DNA of 64,000 bases, from contig NZ_JAINRC010000020.1 of assembly GCF_020400655.1 (NCBI RefSeq), forward strand, positions 1-64,000, given 5' to 3'. Of this stretch, positions 34,910 to 42,946 are shown piece by piece. Position 1 is the stretch's first letter; each line of letters starts with the position of its first letter. The notes below the pieces were generated by a model. That model was not told the DNA's origin, ran no database searches, and worked only from the letters and a program-made list of their open reading frames with translations. The position numbers were made by a program, and so were the translations under genes. The stretch is from Streptomyces spinosus (GTDB lineage Bacteria; Actinomycetota; Actinomycetes; Streptomycetales; Streptomycetaceae).

Positions 34910-34950
34910 CGGGCAGGTTCGGGGTTCTTCCGGAACTCCGGACCTGCCCG
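34910..34950 (+). terminator. Terminator after leuS
   Basis: CGGGCAGGT (34910-34918) pairs with ACCTGCCCG (34942-34950), with an inner TTC/GAA stem. Confidence 0.7.
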
Positions 34951-35008
34951 CTGCGTTTACCGTGGAGAGCACAGCGGCTCGTGCCGCACCGGCCGGAGGA
35001 GGAGCGCC

Positions 35009-35746
35009 ATGGAAGTCGTGCTGACCGTGTTCGCCCTGCTCTTCCTGCTGTTCGTCGCCCTGGGCGCGTACGCCACGGTCAAGGCGGTCGGCGCCGCCAA
35101 GCGCGGCGTGGACCGGACCATCGCACAGGCCCGCCGCACCGTCGAGGACCACACCCTGCGCGCCAAGTCCTTCGCGCAGACCGGACCCGCCGGTGAGATC
35201 GCCCAGCTGCGGCTCGCGCTGCGCACGTCCATGCGCGCCACACAGGACGCGCTGCACGCGGGCGTCGCCGAGGACGAGTCGCTGAAGGAGTCCCTCGGCC
35301 TCTTCGAACGGCTCAGCGCGCACGGACACGAGCTGGACGCCGACCTCAAGCGTCTGGAGTCCGAGCCGGACCGGGCCACGCTCACCGCGCGCCTGCCCGA
35401 ACTGCGCGACCGCACCGAGCGGATCACCAAGTCCGCGGACTCCCTGCGCTGGGCCGTCCGAGACCGGGCCCGCCGCTTCGCCGACGACGATCTGGGCACC
35501 CTCAGCGCGCAGATCCACGTCGAAGCGGATGCCCTGCGCCACTGGACGCGGTCCGAGCCCGGCCAGGCACCCCCGCCGTGGCCCGACGCGCCCGCCACGG
35601 CCGATCGCCAGACCACCGAACAGACCTGGCCCCAGGCGCCCGGGGCTTCCGCGGCCGAGGGCCCGGCTCCCGAGGCGATCGCTCCGCCGTCCTGGCGCCC
35701 CACCGCCCCCTGGCAGAAGAAGCGCCGCCCCGAAAGCACCACATGA
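35009..35746 (+). CDS. Membrane-anchored coiled-coil hypothetical protein
   Basis: The 245-residue protein has one N-terminal transmembrane helix (VVLTVFALLFLLFVALGAYATV, residues 3-24), then a long helical, charged region (about 35-175) with heptad-like spacing, for example LKESLGLFERLSAHGHELDA, and a Pro/Ala-rich tail ending WQKKRRPESTT. GGAGGAGG precedes the ATG. It resembles small septum- or polar-associated membrane proteins in build only; I do not recognise a family. Confidence 0.75.
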   Translation: MEVVLTVFALLFLLFVALGAYATVKAVGAAKRGVDRTIAQARRTVEDHTLRAKSFAQTGPAGEIAQLRLALRTSMRATQDALHAGVAEDESLKESLGLFERLSAHGHELDADLKRLESEPDRATLTARLPELRDRTERITKSADSLRWAVRDRARRFADDDLGTLSAQIHVEADALRHWTRSEPGQAPPPWPDAPATADRQTTEQTWPQAPGASAAEGPAPEAIAPPSWRPTAPWQKKRRPESTT

Positions 35747-35818
35747 GCGACCCGGACCCGGGCCGTGGGGCAGGGGCCGGGCTGCCGAGTGAGCACTACG
35801 CCAGGTAACCTCCAGCAC

Positions 35819-36664
35819 ATGTCCCGCCATGTCGCGATCGTCACCGATTCAACGGCCTACCTGCCGCCCCGGGCGATGGAGCGTCACGGCATCACCGCGG
35901 TCCCGCTGACCGTGGTCCTCGGCGACCAGGCCCTGGAAGAGGGCACCGAGATCTCGACCCGCTCCCTGGCCCAGTCACTGCAGAAGCGACGCCCCGTCAC
36001 CACCTCCCGCCCCAGCCCCCAAGTGTTCGCGGAGACCTACCGCAAGGTCGCCGATTCCGGCGCGTGCGGCATCGTCTCCCTGCACCTGTCCGCGGAACTG
36101 TCCGGCACCTACGACGCGGCGGTCCTGGCCGCGCGCGAGGCACCGGTGCCCGTTCGGGTGGTGGACACCGGAATGGTCGCGATGGCGCTCGGTTTCTGCG
36201 CGCTCGCCGCGGCCCAGGCCGCGGAAGCGGGCGGCACGCTGGACGAAGCCGTGACGGCCGCCGAGAAGCGCGCCGGCGGCACGTCCGCCTTCTTCTACGT
36301 CGACACCCTCGACTACCTGCGCCGCGGCGGCCGTATCGGTGCCGCGCAGGCACTGCTGGGCTCCGCGCTCGCCGTCAAACCCCTGCTCCAGCTGGACGGA
36401 GGCCGCATCGACCTGCTGGAGAAGGTCCGTACGGCGTCCAGGGCGATCGCGCGCCTGGAGGAGCTGGCCGCCGAGCGGGCGGGCGGCGCCGAGGTCGACA
36501 TCGCCGTCCACCACCTCGCCGCCCCCGACCGTGCCGCCGCGCTCGCCGACCGGCTGCGGGCGCGCATCCCGGGCCTGGCGGACCTGCACGTCAGCGAGGT
36601 CGGAGCGGTCATCGGGGCGCACACCGGACCCGGGCTGCTGGGCGCGGTCGTCTCGCCCCGCTGA
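35819..36664 (+). CDS. DegV family fatty-acid-binding protein
   Basis: The 281-residue protein begins MSRHVAIVTDSTAYLPP and has the DegV hallmarks TSRPSPQVF (lipid carboxylate contact), SLHLSAELSGTYDAA and YVDTLDYLRRGGRIG. DegV/FakB proteins bind a single fatty acid; in Firmicutes they present it to the kinase FakA. No kinase partner is present here. ATG at 35819 lies 7 nt after TAACCT (35806-35811), so the mRNA is probably leaderless. Confidence 0.9.
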   Translation: MSRHVAIVTDSTAYLPPRAMERHGITAVPLTVVLGDQALEEGTEISTRSLAQSLQKRRPVTTSRPSPQVFAETYRKVADSGACGIVSLHLSAELSGTYDAAVLAAREAPVPVRVVDTGMVAMALGFCALAAAQAAEAGGTLDEAVTAAEKRAGGTSAFFYVDTLDYLRRGGRIGAAQALLGSALAVKPLLQLDGGRIDLLEKVRTASRAIARLEELAAERAGGAEVDIAVHHLAAPDRAAALADRLRARIPGLADLHVSEVGAVIGAHTGPGLLGAVVSPR

Positions 36665-36718
36665 CAGGGGCGGCAACCTGAGTACGGCCCGTTCCGCCGA
36701 GGCGAGGGCCGACCGGCT

Positions 36719-36734
36719 TCACTCGTGTGAGTGA
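36719..36734. promoter_or_regulatory. Palindrome upstream of comEA
   Basis: TCACTC-GTGT-GAGTGA is a perfect 16-bp palindrome in the 152-nt gap between degV and comEA, about 85 nt before the comEA start. It could be a regulator site or part of the degV terminator (GGAGTTTT follows). Confidence 0.45.
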
Positions 36735-36816
36735 CGGAGTTTTCCACAACCTGACGGCCTTCCACGGGAATTCACCAAGATCATCGCGACCGGGCGGAAT
36801 GCCCCATCCTCGTCGC

Positions 36817-37995
36817 ATGACACTTCGCTCACGCCCACGCACAGCAACCGCGACCAGCGGCCCCGGCCGTGACCCCGCCTCCGACGGCCGGGCCCGGCAG
36901 CGCCACTCCACCGGCCGCCGCCCTGCCCACCGTCGTCCGTCCGCACCGGCGGAGGAACTGCGCCGCCGAGCGGAACTCCTCTTCGGTGAACGGGCCGTGC
37001 AGTGGCGGGAGTCGGGAAACGCGCCGCCGGCCCCGGACGGCACCGGGAACACACCGACGGCGACGGTGACCGGCCTCGCACCCGGCCTGAGTGCGCGCTC
37101 GGGCTCCAGGCGGACGGTGACAGCGGCCACGTCGGCGTCCGGCTGGAGCGGAGAGCGGGCCGCGACTGTCGCCGCGCCCGAGCCGGGCGGTGCGATGCGG
37201 TCGCCGGAGCCTGCCCTCGAGCCCGAGCCCGAGCCCGCGCCCGCGCCCCCGCCGGAACAGGAGCCCGTGCCGACGGGGCCCCGGGCCCCGGGCTGGCGGG
37301 AGCGGGCCGGGCTGGCACTGCGCGAGCGGATGCCGGTGTGGCTCCAGACCCGGTATGGGATGGAGCGGCGGGGAGCCGTGGCGCTCGCCGTGGTTCTCCT
37401 GGCCGCCGCTGTCTTCGCCGTGCAGCACTTCTGGGCGGGCCGGCCCCAGCAGGTGAGCCCCCCTCAGGTGGTACGTGCCCAGGCGCCCTTCGCCAAGAAG
37501 GGAGAGGGAGCGACCGCCGGACCGGCCGCGAGCACGCCGGCGACACCGGGCGCGGAGATCGTCGTGGACATCAGCGGCAAGGTCCGCGAGCCGGGGATCC
37601 GCCGGCTGCCGGCCGGCGCCCGGGTGGCCGACGCGCTGCGGGCGGCGGGCGGGGTCCGGCCGGGCGTGAGCACGGAAGGACTGAACCGCGCCCGCTTCCT
37701 CGTCGACGGGGAACAGGTCGTCGTCGGCGCCCCCGCCGGGGCCGCCGCTCAGCCCGCCACGGCAGGAGGGTCGCTCACCGGATCCGCCGGCACGGGCCCG
37801 CCGGCACCGGTCCCCCTGAACACGGCCACGGTGGACCAGCTCGACACCCTGCCCGGAGTCGGCCCGGTACTGGCCCAGCACATCATCGACTACCGCACCC
37901 AGCACGGCGGTTTCCGCTCGGTGGACGAACTACGCGAGGTCAACGGCATCGGCGACCGCCGGTTTTCCGACCTGCGCGACCTGGTACGGCCATGA
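36817..37995 (+). CDS. comEA: ComEA-like helix-hairpin-helix DNA-binding membrane protein
   Basis: The 392-residue protein has a long basic and Pro/Glu-rich cytosolic N-terminus (about 190 residues, including an EPEPEPAPAP run), a transmembrane helix (VALAVVLLAAAVFAVQHFW), an SLBB domain (VDISGKVREPGIRRLPAG) and a C-terminal helix-hairpin-helix (LNTATVDQLDTLPGVGPVLA, then GFRSVDELREVNGIGDRRF). ComEA binds incoming double-stranded DNA outside the membrane. The start at 36817 is a choice: CATCCT ends 6 nt upstream and in-frame Met codons occur earlier. It overlaps comEC by 4 nt (ATGA). Natural competence is not established in Streptomyces. Confidence 0.88.
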   Translation: MTLRSRPRTATATSGPGRDPASDGRARQRHSTGRRPAHRRPSAPAEELRRRAELLFGERAVQWRESGNAPPAPDGTGNTPTATVTGLAPGLSARSGSRRTVTAATSASGWSGERAATVAAPEPGGAMRSPEPALEPEPEPAPAPPPEQEPVPTGPRAPGWRERAGLALRERMPVWLQTRYGMERRGAVALAVVLLAAAVFAVQHFWAGRPQQVSPPQVVRAQAPFAKKGEGATAGPAASTPATPGAEIVVDISGKVREPGIRRLPAGARVADALRAAGGVRPGVSTEGLNRARFLVDGEQVVVGAPAGAAAQPATAGGSLTGSAGTGPPAPVPLNTATVDQLDTLPGVGPVLAQHIIDYRTQHGGFRSVDELREVNGIGDRRFSDLRDLVRP

Positions 37996-40900
37996 GCCGC
38001 GTACTCGACGGGACCGGACCGCGCTCCGCGCCCGAGGAGGACGGCACCGCGCGCACCGGCCGGAGCGGTCCCATGGACCTGCGCCTGGTACCGCCCGCAC
38101 TCGCGGCCTGGGCCACTGCGGCCCTGACCGTGGACGCACCGGGGGCCTGGACCGCGGTGACCGCCGCCGTCTGCCTGGTCGGAGGGGTGCTCCTGCTGTC
38201 GGTGCGGCGGCCGGGAAGAGCGGGCGGGGCGAGCGGGGCCGGACGGGCAGAGTCGAACCCGCCGGCGGACGCGGTTGGTGCTCCTCGCACGGCGTCGACA
38301 GGGACGGCGTCGACAGCGGCGGCGTCGACAGGGACGGCGGTGACAGCGGCGGCGTCGACAGGGACGGCGGTGACAGGGACGGGGGTGGCAGGGACGGCGG
38401 TGGCAGGGGCGGCGGTGACGTTGCCGGCCGTTAGGGGGACCGCCCTGAGGAGGACCGCCCTGAGGGGGACGGCAGCGTCGGGAACGGCAGCGTCGGGAAC
38501 GGCGGTGCCGGACACGGCGCTGACCTGGCCGGGCCGCCGGGCGGAGCGGCACCACGGGGCGGAGCGGACTCACCGGGCTCTGTGGGCAGCGCGGGCCCGC
38601 TGCGTACGCGCTCGGTTCGAATGGGCGCGTGCCGCCATCGCCGCGGTGTTGCTCTGTGCCGCCGCGGCAGCTGCCTCCGCAGGGCTGCACGGGGCCGATG
38701 TGCGGCGCGGGCCGCTGCCCGACCTGGCCCGGCGGTTCGCGACCGTGACCGCCGAGGTCGAACTGAGCGGCGATCCCCGGCTGAGCAGGCCGCACGTGCG
38801 CGGTGATCACGCGGCACCCGTGGCGGTGCTGGCCCCGGCTGAGGTGCGGAGCGTCGAGGAGGCCGACGGACGACGTGCGCGGACGCGGACCCCCGTGCTG
38901 CTGATCGTCGACCCGGACGTCCCGGCACCGCTGGAGAGCATCGCGGCGAGCCGCGGTTCCCGGCCGCCACCGGACCGCGCCGGACAGAGCGCGCCGGCTG
39001 GGCGAGCCTCCTGGCTCGGTGTGCTGCCGTCCACGCGGCTGCGGGTGACAGGGCGGCTGGCGCCCGGGCTGAGCGGCGGTGACCGGATCGCGGCCGTGCT
39101 GCGGGTGCGCGGCCGTCCGGAGCCGCGGATCGTGGCCGGGCCGAGCGGGCCGCAACGTCTGGCGGGGCGGCTCCGGGCCGGCCTGCGGGAAGCGACCGAA
39201 GACCTGCCGGGTGACGCGCGGGCACTGCTGCCAGGGCTGGTCGTCGGGGACACCTCGCGGATCACGCCCGAGCTGGACCATGCCTTCGAGGAGACGGACC
39301 TGGCGCACACGCTCGCCGTCTCCGGCAGCAACCTCACCGTCCTGCTCGCACTGCTCATCGGACCGCCCGGCCTGGCTCAACGCGCCGAACGCCGTGGCCT
39401 GGCGCCACGCCTGGGCCTCTCCCTGCGTGCGACGGCCCTGCTGGCGGGAGCGCTGACACTGGGCTTCGTGGTCGTCTGCCGACCCGACCCCAGCGTGTTG
39501 CGGGCCGCCGCCTGCGGCGCGGTCGCGCTGCTCGCCCTGGCCACCGGGCGCCGTAGATCACTGGTGCCGGCATTGGCCACGGCCGTCCTGCTGCTGGTGC
39601 TCTACGACCCGTGGCTGGCCCGCGGTTACGGCTTCCTGCTGTCCGTACTGGCCACCGGTGCGCTACTGGTGCTGGCGCCGGGCTGGAGCGAGGCGTTGCG
39701 GCGGCGCGGGGTACGCCCGCGGCTCGCCGAGGCGCTGGCGACGGCCGCCGCCGCGCAGGTCGCGTGCGCGCCCGTCGTGGCGGTGCTGTCGGCAAGGGTG
39801 AGCCTGGTGGCGGTGCCGTGCAACCTGCTGGCCGAGGTGGCGGTGGCGCCGGCGACGGTCCTCGGGTTCGCGGCGCTCGCGGCGGCGCCGGTGGCGATGC
39901 CGGTGGCCGAGGTGCTGGCGTGGTGCGCGAGTTGGCCGGCCCGGTGGATCGCCGGTGTCGCCCGGACCGGGGCGGCACTGCCCGGCGCGGGAGTGGACTG
40001 GCCCGGGAGCTGGACGGGAGCGTTGGCGCTGGCGGTGGTCACCGTGGCCGTCGTCCTGGCCGGCCGGAGACTGCTGCGGCACCCGGGGTGGTGCGGACTG
40101 CTCGGAGTGCTGCTCGTGCTGCTGGTGACGCGGCCGGCGCCGCTGACCCGGGTGATCACGGGCTGGCCACCACCGGGCTGGCGGTTCGCGATGTGCGATG
40201 TCGGCCAGGGCGACGCCACCGTGCTGGCGGCGGGCGAGGGCGCCGGCGTGGTGGTGGACGCCGGACCCGATCCGGTGCTGGTCGACGACTGCCTGCGACG
40301 GCTGGGCATCACGCGTGTCCCCCTCCTCGTCCTCACCCACTTCCACGCCGACCATGTGGCGGGCCTGCCCGGCGTGCTGCGGGGCCGCGCGGTGGCCGCG
40401 ATCGAGACCACGGCGTTCGCGGAACCCCCGGAGCAGGCGGAGTTCGTCCGAAGAGAGGCGGCCGAGCGGCACATCCCGGTCACGTCCGCCGTCGTCGGAG
40501 AGGAACGGCGCACCGGACCGCTCACCTGGCGGGTGCTGTGGCCGCCACCGCCATCATCGCCACAGCCACAGCCACAGCCACAGCCACAGCCACAGCCACA
40601 GCCACAGCCACAGCCACCGCCAGAGCCACAGCCCTCGCCCCTGCCACCGTCCTCGCCACCGCAGAGACCGCGCGTACCCCAGCCATGGCAGGGCGCGGGT
40701 GCCGGGTGGGAGCCGGAGGGTCCGAACGACGCCAGTGTCGTACTGCTCGTGCGCACGGGCGGGCTGCGGCTGTTGTTGCTCGGAGACCTAGAACCCCCCG
40801 CCCAGCAGGCGCTGGTGCGGTCCCCGGCGGCGGCCGAGCTGGCCGGAGTGGACGTCCTGAAGGTGGCCCATCACGGCTCGGCCTATCAGGAGCCGGAGCT

Positions 40901-41096
40901 GATGCGCCTCGCGGCACCCCGGGTGGCGCTGGTGTCCGCGGGCGTGGGAAACCCCTACGGTCACCCGGCTCCGGTGACCATGGCCGCGCTGCGGGCCGGC
41001 GGCACGGTGGTCCTGCGCACCGACCGTGACGGGGCGCTCGCGGTCACCGGGACCGGAGGGAGGAACGGGCGGATAGGGGTGGCGAGAGAGGACTGA
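37992..41096 (+). CDS. comEC: ComEC/Rec2 DNA-uptake channel protein
   Basis: The 1034-residue protein has N-terminal membrane helices, an OB-like outer segment, the competence core (LLPGLVVGDTSRITPELDHA, then DLAHTLAVSGSNLTVLLALL), about eight further helices and a C-terminal metallo-beta-lactamase domain (LTHFHADHVAGLPG) with a later HHGS. It would pull single-stranded DNA through the membrane and may degrade the other strand. Two parts are odd: 16 tandem pentapeptides at 38289-38528, and a Pro-Gln run at 40560-40613 inside the hydrolase domain. The ATG overlaps the comEA stop. Confidence 0.88.
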   Translation: MSRVLDGTGPRSAPEEDGTARTGRSGPMDLRLVPPALAAWATAALTVDAPGAWTAVTAAVCLVGGVLLLSVRRPGRAGGASGAGRAESNPPADAVGAPRTASTGTASTAAASTGTAVTAAASTGTAVTGTGVAGTAVAGAAVTLPAVRGTALRRTALRGTAASGTAASGTAVPDTALTWPGRRAERHHGAERTHRALWAARARCVRARFEWARAAIAAVLLCAAAAAASAGLHGADVRRGPLPDLARRFATVTAEVELSGDPRLSRPHVRGDHAAPVAVLAPAEVRSVEEADGRRARTRTPVLLIVDPDVPAPLESIAASRGSRPPPDRAGQSAPAGRASWLGVLPSTRLRVTGRLAPGLSGGDRIAAVLRVRGRPEPRIVAGPSGPQRLAGRLRAGLREATEDLPGDARALLPGLVVGDTSRITPELDHAFEETDLAHTLAVSGSNLTVLLALLIGPPGLAQRAERRGLAPRLGLSLRATALLAGALTLGFVVVCRPDPSVLRAAACGAVALLALATGRRRSLVPALATAVLLLVLYDPWLARGYGFLLSVLATGALLVLAPGWSEALRRRGVRPRLAEALATAAAAQVACAPVVAVLSARVSLVAVPCNLLAEVAVAPATVLGFAALAAAPVAMPVAEVLAWCASWPARWIAGVARTGAALPGAGVDWPGSWTGALALAVVTVAVVLAGRRLLRHPGWCGLLGVLLVLLVTRPAPLTRVITGWPPPGWRFAMCDVGQGDATVLAAGEGAGVVVDAGPDPVLVDDCLRRLGITRVPLLVLTHFHADHVAGLPGVLRGRAVAAIETTAFAEPPEQAEFVRREAAERHIPVTSAVVGEERRTGPLTWRVLWPPPPSSPQPQPQPQPQPQPQPQPQPPPEPQPSPLPPSSPPQRPRVPQPWQGAGAGWEPEGPNDASVVLLVRTGGLRLLLLGDLEPPAQQALVRSPAAAELAGVDVLKVAHHGSAYQEPELMRLAAPRVALVSAGVGNPYGHPAPVTMAALRAGGTVVLRTDRDGALAVTGTGGRNGRIGVARED
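38289..38528 (+). repeat. Sixteen tandem pentapeptide (15-bp) repeats in comEC
   Basis: The 240 bp encode exactly 16 five-residue units of the form T-A-x-x-x, for example TASTG, TAVTG, TAVAG, TALRG, TAASG. They sit between the second hydrophobic stretch (VTAAVCLVGGVLLLSV) and the next one (AAIAAVLLCAAAAAASAGL). Confidence 0.9.
40560..40613 (+). repeat. Nine CCACAG hexamers in comEC
   Basis: Nine perfect CCACAG units encode nine Pro-Gln dipeptides in the metallo-beta-lactamase domain, followed by a Pro-rich stretch up to about 40690. Perfect identity at the DNA level suggests recent slippage. Confidence 0.95.
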
Positions 41097-41143
41097 CGAG
41101 GACGAGAGAGGACTGACGAGGACGAGAGAGGACTGACGAGGAA
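41084..41143 (+). repeat. Three 20-bp tandem repeats across the comEC stop codon
   Basis: The unit beginning GAGAGAGGACTGACGAG occurs at 41084, 41104 and 41124, with a period of 20 bp; only the last base of the third copy differs. The TGA of comEC (41094-41096) lies in the first copy. Confidence 0.95.
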
Positions 41144-41258
41144 GGCGGACACAGGGGCGACGGGCACAGGGAAAGGGGGGCGGGAAGGGCCGGACCCAGC
41201 GGGAAGGGAGACGCCCCCGCTCAGTGAGGACGAGCGGAGGCTGGAGCAGACTGGGCCC

Positions 41259-42092
41259 ATGACCTCGTTACAGATCGACGCCTACCTCCGCCGGCTCGGC
41301 CTCACACACCCGCCGCGGCCCACCAGCGAGACGCTGCGCGAGTTGCACCTGCGCCATCTGCGGACCGTTCCCTTCGAGAACCTGTCGGTCCACCTCGGGG
41401 AGGAGATCACCCTGGAGGAGAAGCGGCTGCTGGACAAGGTGACCGAGGTCCGGCGGGGCGGCTTCTGCTATGAACTGAACGGCGCGTTCGGGACGTTGCT
41501 CGCCGCCCTCGGCTACGAGGTCGAACTGCTCGCCGGACGGGTGTACGGCGACGAGGGGCGGCTCGGGATCCCTCACGACCATCTGGCGCTGCGGGTGCGG
41601 ACGGCGGAGGGGGACACCTGGCTCGCCGACGTCGGGTTCGGGACGCACAGCCACTGGCCGCTCGCCTATGCGGAACGCGGGGAGCAGGACGACCCCGGTG
41701 GAAGTTTCCGGGTGGTGGACGCCGGTCCGGATCCGGCCGGGGCGCGTGGTGGTGCCGGGCCGGGCACCGGGGACCTGGACGTCGTGCGGGACGGCACGCC
41801 GCAGTACCGGCTGGAGACCCGCCCCCGAGCGCTCGGGGACTTCGCGGCCGGCGCATGGTGGCACAGCACGTCGCCGCGGTCGCACTTCACCCGGTCGCTG
41901 GTCTGTTCGCGGCTCACGCAGGACGGGGAGAGGATCACGCTCAGCGGGCGCAGGCTGAAGACGACCACCGTGGACGGCACGCAGGAGACGCGGGAGCTGG
42001 AGACGGACGAAGAGATGCTGGCGGTCTACCGGGAGTGCTTCGGCATCGAGTTGAGCCGTGTGCCGACGGTGCGCGATCCCGGCCGACCGTGA
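41259..42092 (+). CDS. nat: Arylamine N-acetyltransferase
   Basis: The 277-residue protein has the NAT triad: Cys70 in RRGGFCYELNGAF, His108 in GIPHDHLAL and Asp124 in WLADVGFG. NATs transfer an acetyl or acyl group from CoA to arylamines; some actinobacterial relatives act in amide synthase steps of secondary metabolism, but there are no biosynthetic genes here. An acidic/glycine insertion (DAGPDPAGARGGAGPGTGDL) lies near residue 165. The start has only a distant GGAG; CAGACT 6 nt upstream could make it leaderless. Confidence 0.92.
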   Translation: MTSLQIDAYLRRLGLTHPPRPTSETLRELHLRHLRTVPFENLSVHLGEEITLEEKRLLDKVTEVRRGGFCYELNGAFGTLLAALGYEVELLAGRVYGDEGRLGIPHDHLALRVRTAEGDTWLADVGFGTHSHWPLAYAERGEQDDPGGSFRVVDAGPDPAGARGGAGPGTGDLDVVRDGTPQYRLETRPRALGDFAAGAWWHSTSPRSHFTRSLVCSRLTQDGERITLSGRRLKTTTVDGTQETRELETDEEMLAVYRECFGIELSRVPTVRDPGRP

Positions 42093-42312
42093 CGTCGTCC
42101 CGGTGCGGCTCGGTGGCCCGGCAAGCGGCCCACGCCTCGCCCTCCATGCCGTCGCCGGGCCCGGGGTACTCGGTGCCGAGCATGACCGCGCGGGTGACGC
42201 CGTGCACCGCGCGGGTCACGCCGTGCAGCGACAGCGTTCCCGTGACCGCCCACCGGTTCCCGCCCTTGTACACGAACCGGTCATCGTGAAACTCGGCCGG
42301 GTGGCGGGGAGA
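42082..42312 (-). pseudogene. Truncated YceI-family gene relic
   Basis: On the minus strand the reading SPRHPAEFHDDRFVYKGG and NRWAVTGTLSLHGVTRAV, then MLGTEYPGPGDGMEG and RDDVTVG, matches the middle and C-terminal part of YceI lipid-binding proteins (FxSTxV..RW.VTGDLTLHGVTRPV). The N-terminal half, signal and C-terminal strands are missing. HGVTRAV occurs twice in a row through a 21-bp duplication. It overlaps the end of nat by about 10 nt. No start or ribosome-binding site is apparent. Confidence 0.7.
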
Positions 42313-42578
42313 CCGGGACTGCGCCGAAACGCTGACGCGCACCGGGTGCCGTGCGCAACCCCCGGGGGCTGCCGCGTCGCAACTCCCGGGAGCTGACGCG
42401 CGTCGCAACTCCCTGGAGCTGACGTGTGCCGTATGCCCAGGGGCCGACGCACGGAGCGTGAGCGCGCCGGCGGGCTGCCGTGGGGAGCGCCCTGTCCGGG
42501 CAGAGCATCGGCGCCCGTCCCGCTTGCCCCGGACCGACCTGCCCCTTCTTCTCTGTCGTGGTGCCGGAGAATGGCCCC

Positions 42579-42824
42579 GTGAGTGATGTGAGACATGTGC
42601 TGGTGCTGCCGGATCGCGACGCCGCCGAGGAGGCGGCCGAGGCGCTCGGGGGGCGGTTCGGCATCGACGAGGAACCCCGGCTGGTCCGGGACGCGCTGGC
42701 CGGCGAGGACGACGCCGAGGACGCCCAGTGGCTGGTGGTGCTGCGGGACGAGGACGAGCGGCTCGACCCCGCCGAGCTGGACGCGTTCGCGGGGGAGTGG
42801 GACGGCTGGCGCGAGGAGCCCTGA
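42579..42824 (+). CDS. 81-residue acidic protein, possibly RraB-like
   Basis: The protein begins VSDVRHVLVLPDRDAAEEAA and ends DAFAGEWDGWREEP; the final G-x-W-DGW pattern and the V-P-D-R-D-A-A start resemble the RraB family that modulates RNase E in gamma-proteobacteria. The match is short and the inference weak. It is strongly acidic. GTG at 42579 has GGAGA about 10 nt upstream. It stands alone between the YceI relic and holA. Confidence 0.6.
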   Translation: MSDVRHVLVLPDRDAAEEAAEALGGRFGIDEEPRLVRDALAGEDDAEDAQWLVVLRDEDERLDPAELDAFAGEWDGWREEP

Positions 42825-42946
42825 GCCCGTGCCCGGCGCGCCGCTCGCGTCGGGGCCGGCCCCGAACCGTGCTCAGGGTCCGCTCCGGGCCCGGTCAGGG
42901 TGCCGGGAGCGCTTCGTTGTCAGTGCCGCGTGGGATGCTTTCAGTG

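Noticed and set aside
37201..37260. Glu-Pro run in comEA as a separate repeat element
   Set aside because: It is a short imperfect run within a disordered linker, with no clear unit duplication at DNA level.
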